DNA of 18,148 nucleotides from Deltaproteobacteria bacterium (GTDB lineage Bacteria > Desulfobacterota > UBA8473), in contig JAUXFK010000023.1 in the NCBI GenBank assembly GCA_030623035.1, positions 1 through 18,148 on the forward strand, in the 5' to 3' direction. Under the pieces are notes generated by a model. That model made no database searches. It was not told the origin of the DNA and worked only from the letters and a program-made list of their open reading frames with translations. The position numbers and the translations under genes were made by a program. This document shows, piece after piece, positions 5,592 through 14,917 of the stretch (within the stretch, counting starts at the first letter, position 1; every line of letters begins with the position of its first letter).

Positions 5592-7121
5592 ATGAAAGAA
5601 ATATGCTTGGGGGTAGACGGCTTGACACTTGAGGATCTGGCAGCCGTTGCCAGGTATAGTGCTCATGTCCATTTGAGCGCAGAATCCGAAAGAAGGATAG
5701 CCGAGGCCCAAAAATTGATTAAAGAGTGGGTGTTAGAAGGGAAGATCATATACGGTATAACCACAGGATTTGGTGCCCTGAGTGATGCGATCATTTCCAG
5801 GGCAGATATCAATCAGCTTCAAAAGAATATACTCATGAGCCACTCTGCAGGCGTGGGGTCCCCCCTGGATAAAGAGACGGTTCGGGCCATCATAGCCCTT
5901 CGCATCAAAGATTTTGCCAGGGGAAACTCAGGTGTCAGACTCGAGACCGTGCAACAACTCATAGCATTTTTAAACCGGGGCATCTGTCCCGTGGTTCCGG
6001 AAAAGGGTTCTGTCGGAGCGAGCGGAGACCTGGCACCTCTGGCCCATCTTTCATTGGTACTGATTGGACTTGGGGAGGCCTCTTTCAAAGGCAAGAGAGT
6101 GTCCGGGGCAGTGGCTTTGGAAAGATCCGGTTTGGCCCCTCTCGATCTTGAAGCTTGTGAAGGTCTGGCCCTTATCAATGGGACACAGGTTATGACTGCT
6201 ATAGGCGGGCTGACCTTATACGATACCGATATGCTTTCCAAGATAACGGATATAGCTGCTGCTATGACCTTAGAAGTTCTTATGGGGAGCAGAACGGAGT
6301 TTGATCCCATGATTCATCATGTTCGACCGCATCCAGGTCAGGCCATAGCAGCCGATAATATGCAACGGATCACCCGGAAAAGCGAAATCGTGAGTTCTCA
6401 TAAGGACTGTAGCCGGATACAGGATGCCTATACATTGAGATGTTCTCCTCAGGTTCATGGGGCAAGCAAGGATATCATTAACTTTGCTAAGGGCGTAGTT
6501 GAAATCGAGATGAATTCTTCGACAAATAATCCCCTTATATTTCCGGAAAGGCAGACCTTTCTTCTTGGGGGAAATTTTCATGGTCAGCCTGTCGCACTTG
6601 CAATGGATAGCCTTAGTATGGCGGTTTCGGAACTGGCCAATATATCAGAACGGCGGATTGAACGCCTGGTAAACCCCCAGTTGAGTGGGCTGCCCGCTTT
6701 TCTGGTAAGCGACGGTGGGCTGAATTCAGGTTTTATGATCGTCCAGTATACCGCGGCATCCCTTGTTTGTGAAAACAAAGTGCTCTCCCATCCTGCATGT
6801 GTAGACTCTATCCCTACTTCTGCCAACAAGGAAGACCACGTGTCTTTGGGTACGATTTCCGCCCGAAAATGCAGAGACATTGTAAGAAATTCAGAAAGGG
6901 TTATTGCCATCGAACTCTTGTGCGGTGCGCAGGCCCTTGATCTGTTCACCAATATGAAACCGGGTGAGGGGACCCTTGCAGCCTATAGACTCATCCGGGA
7001 GCATGTTACCCATCTGGATAAGGATCGCGTTATGTCGAGTGATATTGAGGCCATGGTTCAATTGATCAGGAGTGGAAAGTTGCTTAAAAAGGTTGAGCGG
7101 GTGGTCGGGAAGCTGAAATGA
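5592..7121 (+). CDS. hutH: Histidine ammonia-lyase
   Basis: First enzyme of histidine degradation: removes ammonia from L-histidine to give urocanate, in the cytosol, usually as a homotetramer. The 509-residue length is typical. GSVGASGDLAP contains the Ala-Ser-Gly (143-145) that cyclises to the MIO cofactor. The IIYGITTGFG loop supplies the catalytic Tyr (about 54), and SHSAGVG carries the Ser-His pair (83-84) that favours histidine over phenylalanine or tyrosine. YTLRCSPQVHG has the conserved Arg, and SANKEDHVS the acidic residue; most HALs I recall have SANQEDH there, so the Lys is slightly unusual. I chose the ATG at 5592 because AAAGGA (5577-5582) is 9 nt upstream; an in-frame TTG at 5586 sits too close. 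Next-gene hutU confirms the role. Confidence 0.96.
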   Translation: MKEICLGVDGLTLEDLAAVARYSAHVHLSAESERRIAEAQKLIKEWVLEGKIIYGITTGFGALSDAIISRADINQLQKNILMSHSAGVGSPLDKETVRAIIALRIKDFARGNSGVRLETVQQLIAFLNRGICPVVPEKGSVGASGDLAPLAHLSLVLIGLGEASFKGKRVSGAVALERSGLAPLDLEACEGLALINGTQVMTAIGGLTLYDTDMLSKITDIAAAMTLEVLMGSRTEFDPMIHHVRPHPGQAIAADNMQRITRKSEIVSSHKDCSRIQDAYTLRCSPQVHGASKDIINFAKGVVEIEMNSSTNNPLIFPERQTFLLGGNFHGQPVALAMDSLSMAVSELANISERRIERLVNPQLSGLPAFLVSDGGLNSGFMIVQYTAASLVCENKVLSHPACVDSIPTSANKEDHVSLGTISARKCRDIVRNSERVIAIELLCGAQALDLFTNMKPGEGTLAAYRLIREHVTHLDKDRVMSSDIEAMVQLIRSGKLLKKVERVVGKLK

Positions 7122-7168
7122 GAACTTATCTTTGATATTTCGAATCCAATGCAACAGGAGGCATGAAT

Positions 7169-8887
7169 ATGGGTGAATCAGCAAGAGAAAGGCTTATAAA
7201 GGATCTCAAAATCGGCTGCGGTGAACCGCGGCCTGTAAAGGCTCCTCATGGGATGACCTTGCACTGCAAGGGCTGGCATCAGGAAGCAGCCCTCAGAATG
7301 CTTTGCAATAACCTGGATTCAGATACCGGCGAGAATCCTGCGGAGTTGATCGTTTACGGAGGTACGGGTAAGGCTGCCCGCAATTGGCCTTGCTTTGATG
7401 CGATTGTAAACTCTCTTTTGGATCTGGAAGACGATGAAACCCTTCTTGTCCAATCGGGCAAACCCATAGGCATCCTTAAGACATACACCCATGCACCAAG
7501 GGTGCTCATCGCCAATTCCAACATTGTTCCCCATTGGGCGAATTGGGACTGTTTTCATGAATTGGATCAAAAGGGCCTCATCATGTACGGTCAAATGACC
7601 GCAGGGTCCTGGATATATATCGGTACCCAGGGTATACTGCAGGGAACTTACGAGACCTTTGCAGCCCTTTCCGAAAAACACTTCAAAGGTAATCTTTCCG
7701 GACGTACAGTCGTAACAGCCGGTCTCGGAGGCATGGGAGGCGCCCAGCCACTGGCGGTTACCCTTAACGGGGGGGTTTGCCTCTGTGTAGAAGTGGACAT
7801 GAATCGGATTCAAAGACGCCTTAACACACGCTACCTCGACACAATGACCGGCGATCTCAATGAGGCCATCAAGATGGCCGGGAAGGCAGCATTAGAGAAT
7901 AAGCCACTCTCCATCGGTTTACTCGCAAATGCCGCCTGGGCCCTGCCGGAAATGATCAAACTAGGTTTTATCCCCGATGTAGTCACAGACCAGACCAGCG
8001 CCCATGATGAACGCAACGGGTATGTGCCGGCCTCCCTGCCCTATGAAAAGGCATTGGCATTGAGAAAGAGCGATCCGAAAAAATACATGGATATGGCCCT
8101 CGATTCCATGGCAGTACATTGTCGAGCGATTCTCGAAATGAAAGAGAAGGGAGCTGTGGCATTTGACTATGGCAACAATCTGCGTGCCCAGGCTCAAAAG
8201 CGCGGGGTAACGAATGCCATGGATTATCCCGGTTTCGTCCCAGCATATATACGACCTCTTTTCTGTGAAGGAGAAGGGCCTTTCCGATGGGCTGCCCTTT
8301 CCGGTGATCCCAAAGACATTGCAGTCACAGATCAGGCCCTCATTGAGGCCTTCCCAGGCAAAAAGAGGATGGTGCGCTGGCTTAAAATGGCCGGAAAAAA
8401 AGTGTCCCACATGGGGCTTCCTGCCCGTATTTGCTGGCTCGGTTACGGCGAGCGGGACAAAGCAGGAAAGATATTTAACGACCTTGTAGCTTCGGGTAAA
8501 GTATCTGCCCCTATCGTTATCGGACGAGACCACCTCGACTGTGGGTCAGTGGCATCACCTTACAGGGAGACGGAAGCCATGAAGGATGGGTCTGATGCTG
8601 TGGCAGATTGGGCACTTTTGAACTGTATGGTCAACGTGGCCTCAGGAGCCAGTTGGGTCTCATTCCATGATGGAGGAGGGGTCGGTATTGGTTATTCACT
8701 TCATGCGGGTCAGGTGTCGGTAGCGGACGGAACCCCTCAGGGAGAACTCAGAATCACCACTGTGCTCAGAAACGACCCTGTAACCGGTATTTTCCGCCAT
8801 GCTGACGCCGGATACGACCGTGCCATAAAGGTTTCTAAAAAGCATGGGATAAAAATACCTATGATTAATATGTATAAACAGAAATAA
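7169..8887 (+). CDS. hutU: Urocanate hydratase (urocanase)
   Basis: Converts urocanate to 4-imidazolone-5-propionate with tightly bound NAD+ acting as an electrophile. The 572-residue length is slightly above the usual 550-560. Seen: the dinucleotide-binding loop GLGGMGGAQP (185-194), DYGNNLR (333-339), the urocanase signature MGLPARICW (415-423) with the active-site Cys at 422, then GRDHLDCGSVASPYRETEAM and HDGGGVGIG. The conserved GRDHLDSGS motif has Cys instead of Ser here. I prefer the ATG at 7169 over the one at 7163: AGGAGG (7156-7161) is 7 nt from the former and only 1 nt from the latter. It lies 47 bp after hutH and is almost certainly co-transcribed with it. Confidence 0.96.
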   Translation: MGESARERLIKDLKIGCGEPRPVKAPHGMTLHCKGWHQEAALRMLCNNLDSDTGENPAELIVYGGTGKAARNWPCFDAIVNSLLDLEDDETLLVQSGKPIGILKTYTHAPRVLIANSNIVPHWANWDCFHELDQKGLIMYGQMTAGSWIYIGTQGILQGTYETFAALSEKHFKGNLSGRTVVTAGLGGMGGAQPLAVTLNGGVCLCVEVDMNRIQRRLNTRYLDTMTGDLNEAIKMAGKAALENKPLSIGLLANAAWALPEMIKLGFIPDVVTDQTSAHDERNGYVPASLPYEKALALRKSDPKKYMDMALDSMAVHCRAILEMKEKGAVAFDYGNNLRAQAQKRGVTNAMDYPGFVPAYIRPLFCEGEGPFRWAALSGDPKDIAVTDQALIEAFPGKKRMVRWLKMAGKKVSHMGLPARICWLGYGERDKAGKIFNDLVASGKVSAPIVIGRDHLDCGSVASPYRETEAMKDGSDAVADWALLNCMVNVASGASWVSFHDGGGVGIGYSLHAGQVSVADGTPQGELRITTVLRNDPVTGIFRHADAGYDRAIKVSKKHGIKIPMINMYKQK

Positions 8888-9001
8888 TGGAACGCATACA
8901 ATAATGTCTATTTACAATGAACAGCCCATATTTGAGCTGCAGATTTTCTGATAAACGAGAGAGAATCATATTCCAGTTCATTATTCAAGGAGTCAAAGCG
9001 C

Positions 9002-9919
9002 ATGTCTAAACCGTTGATTGAATGCGTACCCAATTTCAGCGAGGGACGTGATCGTGATGTCATTGAGGCGATTATCGACCCCTTTAAAAACAAGAAAGGA
9101 TGCCACCTGCTCGAGTACCGGGCGGATAGAGATCACAACCGTTTGGTCATAAGCCTTGTGGGTCAGCCCAGACCTATTCAGGATGCTCTTGTTCAAGCGT
9201 CCCAGGTAGCTATTGACAGGATAGACATGGAGCGTCATCGAGGCGGGCATCCCCGAATCGGCGCTATTGATGTGATCCCCTTTGTCCCGCTGCAAAACAT
9301 CGATATGGATGCTTGCGTAAAACTGGCTCACGAATTCGGCCACAGGTTTCATGAAGAGACCGGTATTCCGGTATACTTTTATGAGGAGGCTGCTCTCAGG
9401 CCGGACCGGCGTCAACTGGAAGTTATCCGAAAAGGCCAGTATGAAACCTTAAAGGCCGAAGTCTCGAATCCGGCGAGACATCCCGATATCGGAGCACCTA
9501 AACTCCATCTTAGTGCCGGTGCAACTGCAATTGGCGCACGAAAGTTCCTGATCGCCTTCAATGTCAATTTGGGAACCGCGGATATCCATGTAGCAAAGGA
9601 GATTGCCAGGGCTGTCCGTTCTTCGAGCGGTGGTCTCTGCCACGTCAAGGGCATAGCTCTTGCCCTCGAAGATCGAGGTCTCACCCAGGTCAGCATGAAT
9701 ATTGTCGACTATGAGAAAAATACCCTTTACAGGGTTTTGGAACTCATACGGATAGAGGCGAAACGCTGGGGTGTGTCTCTGATAGAAACAGAGGTCTATG
9801 GTATGATCCCGGCTGCTGCGCTTCTTCATAGTGCGGCCTATTATCTTCAAATCGCCAACTTTGATCCCAAACAGGTTATTGAACTGGCGATTTTGGAAAA
9901 AATTGGACAGGATAAGTAG
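9002..9919 (+). CDS. ftcD: Glutamate formimidoyltransferase (stand-alone)
   Basis: Transfers the formimino group of N-formimino-L-glutamate to tetrahydrofolate, giving glutamate and 5-formimino-THF. The 305 residues match the N-terminal transferase half of the bifunctional mammalian FTCD, so here the two activities are split into adjacent genes. Visible: ECVPNFSEGRD (7-17), DHNRLVIS (44-51), and RGGHPRIGAIDVIPFVP (80-96) whose His83 corresponds to the catalytic His of the family. The start follows AAGGAG (8987-8992) by 9 nt. A 114-bp gap separates it from hutU; I see no promoter or terminator there. Its presence instead of hutG or hutF-type enzymes means the formimino carbon is saved as a folate C1 unit. 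Confidence 0.95.
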   Translation: MSKPLIECVPNFSEGRDRDVIEAIIDPFKNKKGCHLLEYRADRDHNRLVISLVGQPRPIQDALVQASQVAIDRIDMERHRGGHPRIGAIDVIPFVPLQNIDMDACVKLAHEFGHRFHEETGIPVYFYEEAALRPDRRQLEVIRKGQYETLKAEVSNPARHPDIGAPKLHLSAGATAIGARKFLIAFNVNLGTADIHVAKEIARAVRSSSGGLCHVKGIALALEDRGLTQVSMNIVDYEKNTLYRVLELIRIEAKRWGVSLIETEVYGMIPAAALLHSAAYYLQIANFDPKQVIELAILEKIGQDK

Positions 9920-9942
9920 AATGGCAAAAAAAGGATGGGGTT

Positions 9943-10572
9943 ATGAGCCTGTTTGATCTTTCCTTAAAGGAATTCATTAACCGATTGTCGAGTGATTCTC
10001 CGACACCCGGTGGAGGAAGTGTGGCAGCCTTGGCCGGCGCTTTAAGCGGGGCTCTTTGCAGTATGGCTAGCCGCCTGACCTTAAGCAGGGAAAAATACCG
10101 GGATGTCTGGCAGGATATGGAGAGGCTTTGTGATGGTGCCGATGACCTGGCTTTACAACTTTTGGAATTGGTAGAAAAAGACACCGAGGCATATAATCAG
10201 GTTATGGCTGCATACAAATTGCCCAAAAAAGATAAATGTCAGAAGGCAGAACGTGCGCAGGCCATCGATCAAGCCATAAAGAACGCTGCCCTGATTCCCA
10301 TGGAAACCCTTAAAACACTGGACAAACTGGCAGAACTGATCGATGAAATACTTGAAAAGGGAAACCCCAATTGCATCACTGACGTCGGTGTTGCCGCACA
10401 ATTGATTCAAGCAGGTGCCGCAGGCGCTGCCTACAATGTCCGGATCAACCTTTCAGGGATCTCGGATAAGGGCTTTTCGACCCGATTAGAAACAAAAACA
10501 TATGCGTTGCTCGCCCGTATTACAGATGCTGTCAGAAAATATGACGAAAGGGTTGAAGAGAGTTTGCCTTGA
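9943..10572 (+). CDS. fchA: Formimidoyltetrahydrofolate cyclodeaminase
   Basis: Cyclises 5-formimino-THF to 5,10-methenyl-THF with release of ammonia. The 209-residue all-helical protein matches stand-alone FchA and the C-terminal half of FTCD. Visible: the N-terminal SLKEFINRLSSDSPTPGGGS (residues 5-24) with the conserved TPGGGSVAALAGALSGAL helix start, and the GNPNCITDVGVAAQLI segment near residues 142-157. It begins 23 bp after ftcD, with AAGGA (9931-9935) 7 nt before the ATG. The product feeds folate-dependent C1 metabolism, which in an acetogen-like or Wood-Ljungdahl organism can be oxidised or used for biosynthesis. Confidence 0.95.
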   Translation: MSLFDLSLKEFINRLSSDSPTPGGGSVAALAGALSGALCSMASRLTLSREKYRDVWQDMERLCDGADDLALQLLELVEKDTEAYNQVMAAYKLPKKDKCQKAERAQAIDQAIKNAALIPMETLKTLDKLAELIDEILEKGNPNCITDVGVAAQLIQAGAAGAAYNVRINLSGISDKGFSTRLETKTYALLARITDAVRKYDERVEESLP

Positions 10573-10660
10573 ATCCTGAGAGAGTCTGTTGAGTCTTTAA
10601 TCCAAAGAAGACCGCAAGAGGGTACCACTATACTGAATGAAAGAGAGAGGTGAGAACAGG

Positions 10661-11911
10661 TTGAAACCCCCTCAAAAAACATTCCCCAAAAGGGTCGATT
10701 CCCTCTGGGTGAATGCTCATCTGGCAACCATGAGACCAGGGACATCATACGGTGCGTTAAAAGACGGTGCGCTGGCTACTTCTGATGGGAAGATCGCCTG
10801 GATCGGTGAAAGGAAAACCTTGCCCAGGGATGTCGAGTCCAGGGCATTGGAAGTCTGTGACGCACAGGGAGGATGGATTACACCCGGACTGGTGGACTGC
10901 CATACCCATCTTGTCTATGGAGGCAATCGGGCTTCTGAATTCGAACTGCGTCTTCATGGTGTATGCTATGAGGAAATCGCAAAGCAGGGCGGGGGTATCT
11001 GGTCTACGGTTTCAGCTACGCGCGCGGCCAGCGAAGATGACCTGTTTCGCCAAAGTGCTCCTCGGCTGGTCTCTTTGATGTCAGAAGGGGTGACTACAGT
11101 GGAAATCAAATCTGGCTATGGGCTTGATCTTGAGACCGAGTTGCGTATGCTGCGGGTTGCCCGACGTCTGGGAGAAACATTTCCTGTCACCGTATGTCCT
11201 ACATTTCTTGGGGCACATGCCCTTCCACCCGAATTTAAAGGTCGAGCCGATGATTATATCGATTTTATCTGCGAAGAAGTCATGCCGGAGGTTGCAGCCC
11301 AGAACCTTGCAGTGGCAGTAGATGTGTTTTGTGAACAAATTGCTTTTTCACCGGAACAAACCGAGACTGTGTTTAAGGCTGCAAGGGCTTGCGGGTTGCG
11401 AGTCAAGATACACGCTGAACAGCTTTCCGACCAGGGGGGGACCGCACTGGCGATAAGATATGGGGCACTCTCTGTTGACCACCTAGAGTACCTTTCCGAG
11501 AAGGGCGTTCGTGCTCTTTGTAAAAGCCAGACCGTGGCTGTATTATTACCTGGGGCCTTCTATTTCCTTCGAGAAACAAAACTACCTCCCATAGACCTTT
11601 TGCGACAATATGGCATTCCCATGGCCATATCAACGGACTGTAACCCAGGTACGAGCCCGGCGGTTTCAATCCTGCTCATGCTCAATATGGCCTGTTGCCT
11701 GTTTGGGCTGACCCCGGAGGAGGCGCTTTCTGGTGTGACGATCAATGGGGCAAAAGCTCTTGGCCTTTATGACCGTATCGGAACCCTCGAAACTGGAAAG
11801 GATGCGGATTTTGTGGTCTGGGACATATCAGAACTCGCAGAACTGGCCTACAATATGGGGCTAAACCCCTGTCTCCATATGATAAGACAAGGGGTTAAAG
11901 ATCAACGATAA
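10661..11911 (+). CDS. hutI: Imidazolonepropionase
   Basis: Hydrolyses 4-imidazolone-5-propionate to N-formimino-L-glutamate, the step between HutU and FtcD. It is an amidohydrolase-fold metalloenzyme, about 416 residues. Metal and active-site motifs seen: VDCHTHLVYGG (HTH at 81-83), EIKSGYGLD, GAHA (His186), KIHAEQ (His251), VDHLEY (His274) and STDCNPGTSP (Asp326). I prefer a TTG start at 10661, because GAGGTGA (10647-10653) is a near-perfect ribosome site 7 nt upstream. An in-frame ATG at 10637 would add 8 residues but has no ribosome site. It closes the hut cluster, 88 bp after fchA. A hairpin-forming repeat (11864-11896) lies inside its 3' end, but it is coding sequence. Confidence 0.95.
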   Translation: MKPPQKTFPKRVDSLWVNAHLATMRPGTSYGALKDGALATSDGKIAWIGERKTLPRDVESRALEVCDAQGGWITPGLVDCHTHLVYGGNRASEFELRLHGVCYEEIAKQGGGIWSTVSATRAASEDDLFRQSAPRLVSLMSEGVTTVEIKSGYGLDLETELRMLRVARRLGETFPVTVCPTFLGAHALPPEFKGRADDYIDFICEEVMPEVAAQNLAVAVDVFCEQIAFSPEQTETVFKAARACGLRVKIHAEQLSDQGGTALAIRYGALSVDHLEYLSEKGVRALCKSQTVAVLLPGAFYFLRETKLPPIDLLRQYGIPMAISTDCNPGTSPAVSILLMLNMACCLFGLTPEEALSGVTINGAKALGLYDRIGTLETGKDADFVVWDISELAELAYNMGLNPCLHMIRQGVKDQR

Positions 11912-12135
11912 TGAAGATAAGCAAAGTATTTTCGTTAAAAGAATAAATGAAAAAAAACTAAAACTCTTTGCAAAATTATAAAAGAGGAATTTTTTTCCCA
12001 ACCGATCTGAGAAAATCATTGGCAATCAACAGATTTTTGAAAATTTACTTTTTTTCTTGACATCTTTTCAATATTTGATAGCTTCCATGCAATAAAATAA
12101 GAAAAAACCATACGAAAGGCAGGGGAATACAAAAG
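11912..12135. other. AT-rich spacer between hutI and the peptidase gene
   Basis: This 224-bp spacer marks a clear drop in GC. It contains a TTGACA hexamer (12057-12062) that could be a -35 box for the downstream peptidase gene, but no good -10 box lies at the right distance. No convincing terminator hairpin follows hutI. Confidence 0.35.
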
Positions 12136-13449
12136 ATGACTAAAAAAACTTTTATGGGAGTAGTAATTTTATTAGTATTTGTCTTGACAGTTTTTTGGTT
12201 TTTATTTGAGGCGGATAGAACGCCGCCAAACATTACTCTAAAAAGTGAAATAGCATATCTCAGTAAAAATCAAGAAGTTAAATTTTGTGTCGAGGATATA
12301 AAGAGCGGGATCAAGTATATTAGATCCACAATAATACAAGAAGACTTAGAAAAGGAGATTTTATCATCCAATTTTCAAAAGAAAGAGGTATATAACAAAG
12401 AGATAAATGTCCATATTCAACCCGGAAAATTGGGGTTGAAAGATGGTAAAGCAACTCTAATCATCCATTCTCGTGATCATTCCATCTTTAATAACCAAAC
12501 GAGGCTGGAAAAAGACCTGATCATCGATACCATTCCTCCACAGATTGAGCTTCAAAGCTACAGACATTACATCAATTTGGGAGGCTCGTGTATGACAATC
12601 TACAGCGTGTCCAAAGATTCTAAAAAAAGTGGGGTCCTTGTGGGTGACATTTTCTTCACAGGGTATCCCACTGACCCAAATGGAACTCATATCGTTTACT
12701 TTGCAATGCCCTGGGACGCCTCTGATTCAACTCCTATTCTAATCATTGCTGAAGATGGCGCCGGCAATAAAACCAAACGGTCTTTTCCTTACCTGATTCG
12801 AAGCAAGCGGTTTAAAAAAGAGGATTTAAACATCCCGGATCAATTCCTAAATCAAAAGATACCGGAGTTCACCGCCAGGTATGACCATCTTATGGGCAAT
12901 AACATCGATATATTTCTGGAAGTAAACAGAAAACTACGTAAAGAAAGCAACACTCAAATTATGTCTATCTGCAGTAAATCCAATTCGAAAATTTTATGGG
13001 AAGGTCCATTTATAAGGATGAAAGGGGCATCTAAAGCCTCATTTGCCGATTTTAGAACATACTATTGTCAAGGAAAAGAAATAGATAAACAAGTACACAT
13101 GGGAGTAGATATCTCTGCTTTAAAACGATTCCCAATAAAGGCAGCCAACAATGGGATTATCGTTTTTGCTGATTATTTGGGGATTTATGGCAATACTGTC
13201 ATCATTGACCATGGTATGGGGCTTTTCAGTATGTATGCCCATCTGAGCAGTTTTGATATAAAGGACGGACAAGAAGTAAAGAAGGGCGATGTTATCGGTC
13301 GTACTGGTACTACAGGGCTCGCCGGAGGGGATCATCTTCACTTTAGTATGATAGTTCAAAATACCTTTGTTAATCCCATTGAATGGTGGGACCCTCATTG
13401 GATTCATGATAATATAACCTTAAAACTGCACCCCGAAGAATCCGAGTAA
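12136..13449 (+). CDS. Membrane-anchored M23 family metallopeptidase
   Basis: A 437-residue envelope protein: one N-terminal membrane segment (about 7-24, VVILLVFVLTVFWFLF) after a short basic MTKK start, so most of the chain should be periplasmic. Residues about 28-220 look like beta-rich, Ig-like modules (DRTPPNITL and DTIPPQIEL are typical repeat starts). The C-terminal domain (about 310-420) is an M23 (LytM/lysostaphin-type) zinc endopeptidase: HMGVDIS supplies His321 and Asp325, MYAHLS the catalytic His369, and DHLHFSM His402. All expected metal ligands are present, so it is probably active on peptidoglycan cross-links. The start has only a weak ribosome site (AGGGGA). It is more AT-rich than its neighbours and unrelated to them in function. 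Confidence 0.92.
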   Translation: MTKKTFMGVVILLVFVLTVFWFLFEADRTPPNITLKSEIAYLSKNQEVKFCVEDIKSGIKYIRSTIIQEDLEKEILSSNFQKKEVYNKEINVHIQPGKLGLKDGKATLIIHSRDHSIFNNQTRLEKDLIIDTIPPQIELQSYRHYINLGGSCMTIYSVSKDSKKSGVLVGDIFFTGYPTDPNGTHIVYFAMPWDASDSTPILIIAEDGAGNKTKRSFPYLIRSKRFKKEDLNIPDQFLNQKIPEFTARYDHLMGNNIDIFLEVNRKLRKESNTQIMSICSKSNSKILWEGPFIRMKGASKASFADFRTYYCQGKEIDKQVHMGVDISALKRFPIKAANNGIIVFADYLGIYGNTVIIDHGMGLFSMYAHLSSFDIKDGQEVKKGDVIGRTGTTGLAGGDHLHFSMIVQNTFVNPIEWWDPHWIHDNITLKLHPEESE

Positions 13450-13499
13450 AGACTTCGTATTATCTTTGACAATGCGCATATAAATGAAAGGGGGATTTT

Positions 13500-14822
13500 A
13501 TGAAAGACTGGCAAGATGAATATGCTCGGAAACAGATCTCAGCAGAAGACGCTGCCAATCTTATAAAGTCAGGGGATCGGGTAGTCTTTACTGCAGGGAG
13601 AGAGGCCTTTGCTGTTGGGCTGGCACTCTCTGCCAGGAAAGAAGAGCTTAATGGGGTGAAGGTATGGGTACCCTCGCCTGGATACGACTTTGGATGGTAT
13701 GATGAAGGCTGGGAAGATTCTTTTGATGTAACAGTAATGATGCCTACAGCAACATGCCAGGAGGCGGTTGATGCCAAAAGGGTGGATGTAAATTTCGGAA
13801 CCCTGATGCCCTTTTATATGCTTGAGGAGATGATGGATCCTGATGTCCTGTTGACCGAGGTATCACCACCGGATGATAAAGGCTTTTGTAGCTTTGGCCA
13901 GTCTCTATGGAATAAAAAGAGGCATATTAAGGAAGCCAAGCTGATAATCGCAGAGGTAAACAAGCGTCTAATCAGGACATACGGTGAAAATTTTGTCCAT
14001 ATCTCTGAGATAGATTATTTTGTAGAGCATATATCTGCAGGAGGAAGTTTAGGGACAGGGACATTGGCAGGAAGACCCAAAAAGGAACCTGAGCCTTATC
14101 TGAAGGATATTGCCAGGCATGTAAGGGAGATAATCAAGGACAGGGATACAGTCCAGATTGGAGTTGGCAGAACAACAGAACCCCTGGTAGAGCTTGGTAT
14201 GCTGGACAATAAGCATGATCTGGGATATCACTCTGAAGCAACACCTCCCGGGGTAATCACCCTCGTAAAAGAAGGGGTGATTACAGGGAAGTATAAGAAT
14301 ATTAACCCTCACAAGGCAATCGTTACATCACTGGGAGGAGGGACCAAAGAAGAGATGGAATGGGCGTCTAACAATCCAATCTTTTATCTCGTTGATGTTG
14401 GCTATCTGGAAGATATAAGGGTTATTTCTGCTCACGATAATATGATAGCGATAAATAATGCACTGGCCATAGACCTTACAGGACAGATTACGGCAGAGAG
14501 CCTGGGCCCCCGTATAATGAGTGTAGCAGGCGGACAGATACCCTTTGTCTTTGGAGCTTTGCTGTCAAAGGGGGGACGGGCTGTAACCGTACTTCCCTCT
14601 GCTGCTAAAGGGGGCACAATATCACGCATTATGCCTATGCTGCCCCAGGGTACGGGAGTAACGATACAGCGGAATTGTGCGGATTATATCGTAACGGAAT
14701 ACGGAACTGCCAGACTTTTCGGAAAGTCAATAAGACAGAGGGCCCTGGAACTTATTGCCATTGCTCATCCTGATTTTAGAGATGAGCTGAGGGAAGAAGC
14801 CCAAAAAATGTTTTGGGCTTAA
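13500..14822 (+). CDS. Acetyl-CoA hydrolase/4-hydroxybutyrate CoA-transferase family protein
   Basis: A 440-residue family I CoA-transferase of the Cat1/AbfT type, which moves CoA between a donor thioester (often acetyl-CoA) and a free carboxylic acid through a glutamyl-CoA intermediate. Seen: QIGVGRTTEPLVELG (219-233), LGYHSEATPPG (241-251) whose Glu246 aligns with the catalytic Glu, NPHKAIVTSLGGG (269-281) and GGQIPFVFGALLSKGGRAV in the C-terminal half. It is full length for the family. The canonical HTEM motif reads HSEA here, so the substrate may not be 4-hydroxybutyrate. A GGGGGA ribosome site precedes the ATG. It faces the mutase gene convergently, and the two may belong to one pathway: acid activation, then rearrangement (inference). 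Confidence 0.9.
   Translation: MKDWQDEYARKQISAEDAANLIKSGDRVVFTAGREAFAVGLALSARKEELNGVKVWVPSPGYDFGWYDEGWEDSFDVTVMMPTATCQEAVDAKRVDVNFGTLMPFYMLEEMMDPDVLLTEVSPPDDKGFCSFGQSLWNKKRHIKEAKLIIAEVNKRLIRTYGENFVHISEIDYFVEHISAGGSLGTGTLAGRPKKEPEPYLKDIARHVREIIKDRDTVQIGVGRTTEPLVELGMLDNKHDLGYHSEATPPGVITLVKEGVITGKYKNINPHKAIVTSLGGGTKEEMEWASNNPIFYLVDVGYLEDIRVISAHDNMIAINNALAIDLTGQITAESLGPRIMSVAGGQIPFVFGALLSKGGRAVTVLPSAAKGGTISRIMPMLPQGTGVTIQRNCADYIVTEYGTARLFGKSIRQRALELIAIAHPDFRDELREEAQKMFWA
14797..14820. terminator. Hairpin at the end of the CoA-transferase gene
   Basis: A perfect 10-bp stem AAGCCCAAAA/TTTTGGGCTT (14797-14806 and 14811-14820) with a 4-nt loop spans the last codons and the first base of the stop. 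It lies between convergent genes and could end transcription from either side, but no T tract follows on either strand. Confidence 0.35.
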
Positions 14823-14917
14823 ACCCTCACGGAATTCATGGATGCGAGCTATAGAACTGCAAAAGATATCAATTTTTTCATTTCTCTATGCGGACTGATC
14901 GGGTGCAATGGGTTTTC

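Noticed and set aside
1116..9850. Many antisense reading frames of 60-190 codons inside the metabolic genes
   Set aside because: Each overlaps a well-supported gene on the other strand or frame, lacks a ribosome site, and shows no recognisable domain.
11864..11896. Strong hairpin at the end of hutI as a terminator
   Set aside because: The stem (AACCCCTGTCT with AGACAAGGGGTT, one bulge) lies inside the coding sequence before the stop and has no T tract, so it would block its own gene.
13466..13483. TTGACA and TATAAA as a promoter for the CoA-transferase gene
   Set aside because: The boxes are only 6 nt apart, far from the 16-18 nt needed, and a proper -10 would fall on the ribosome site.
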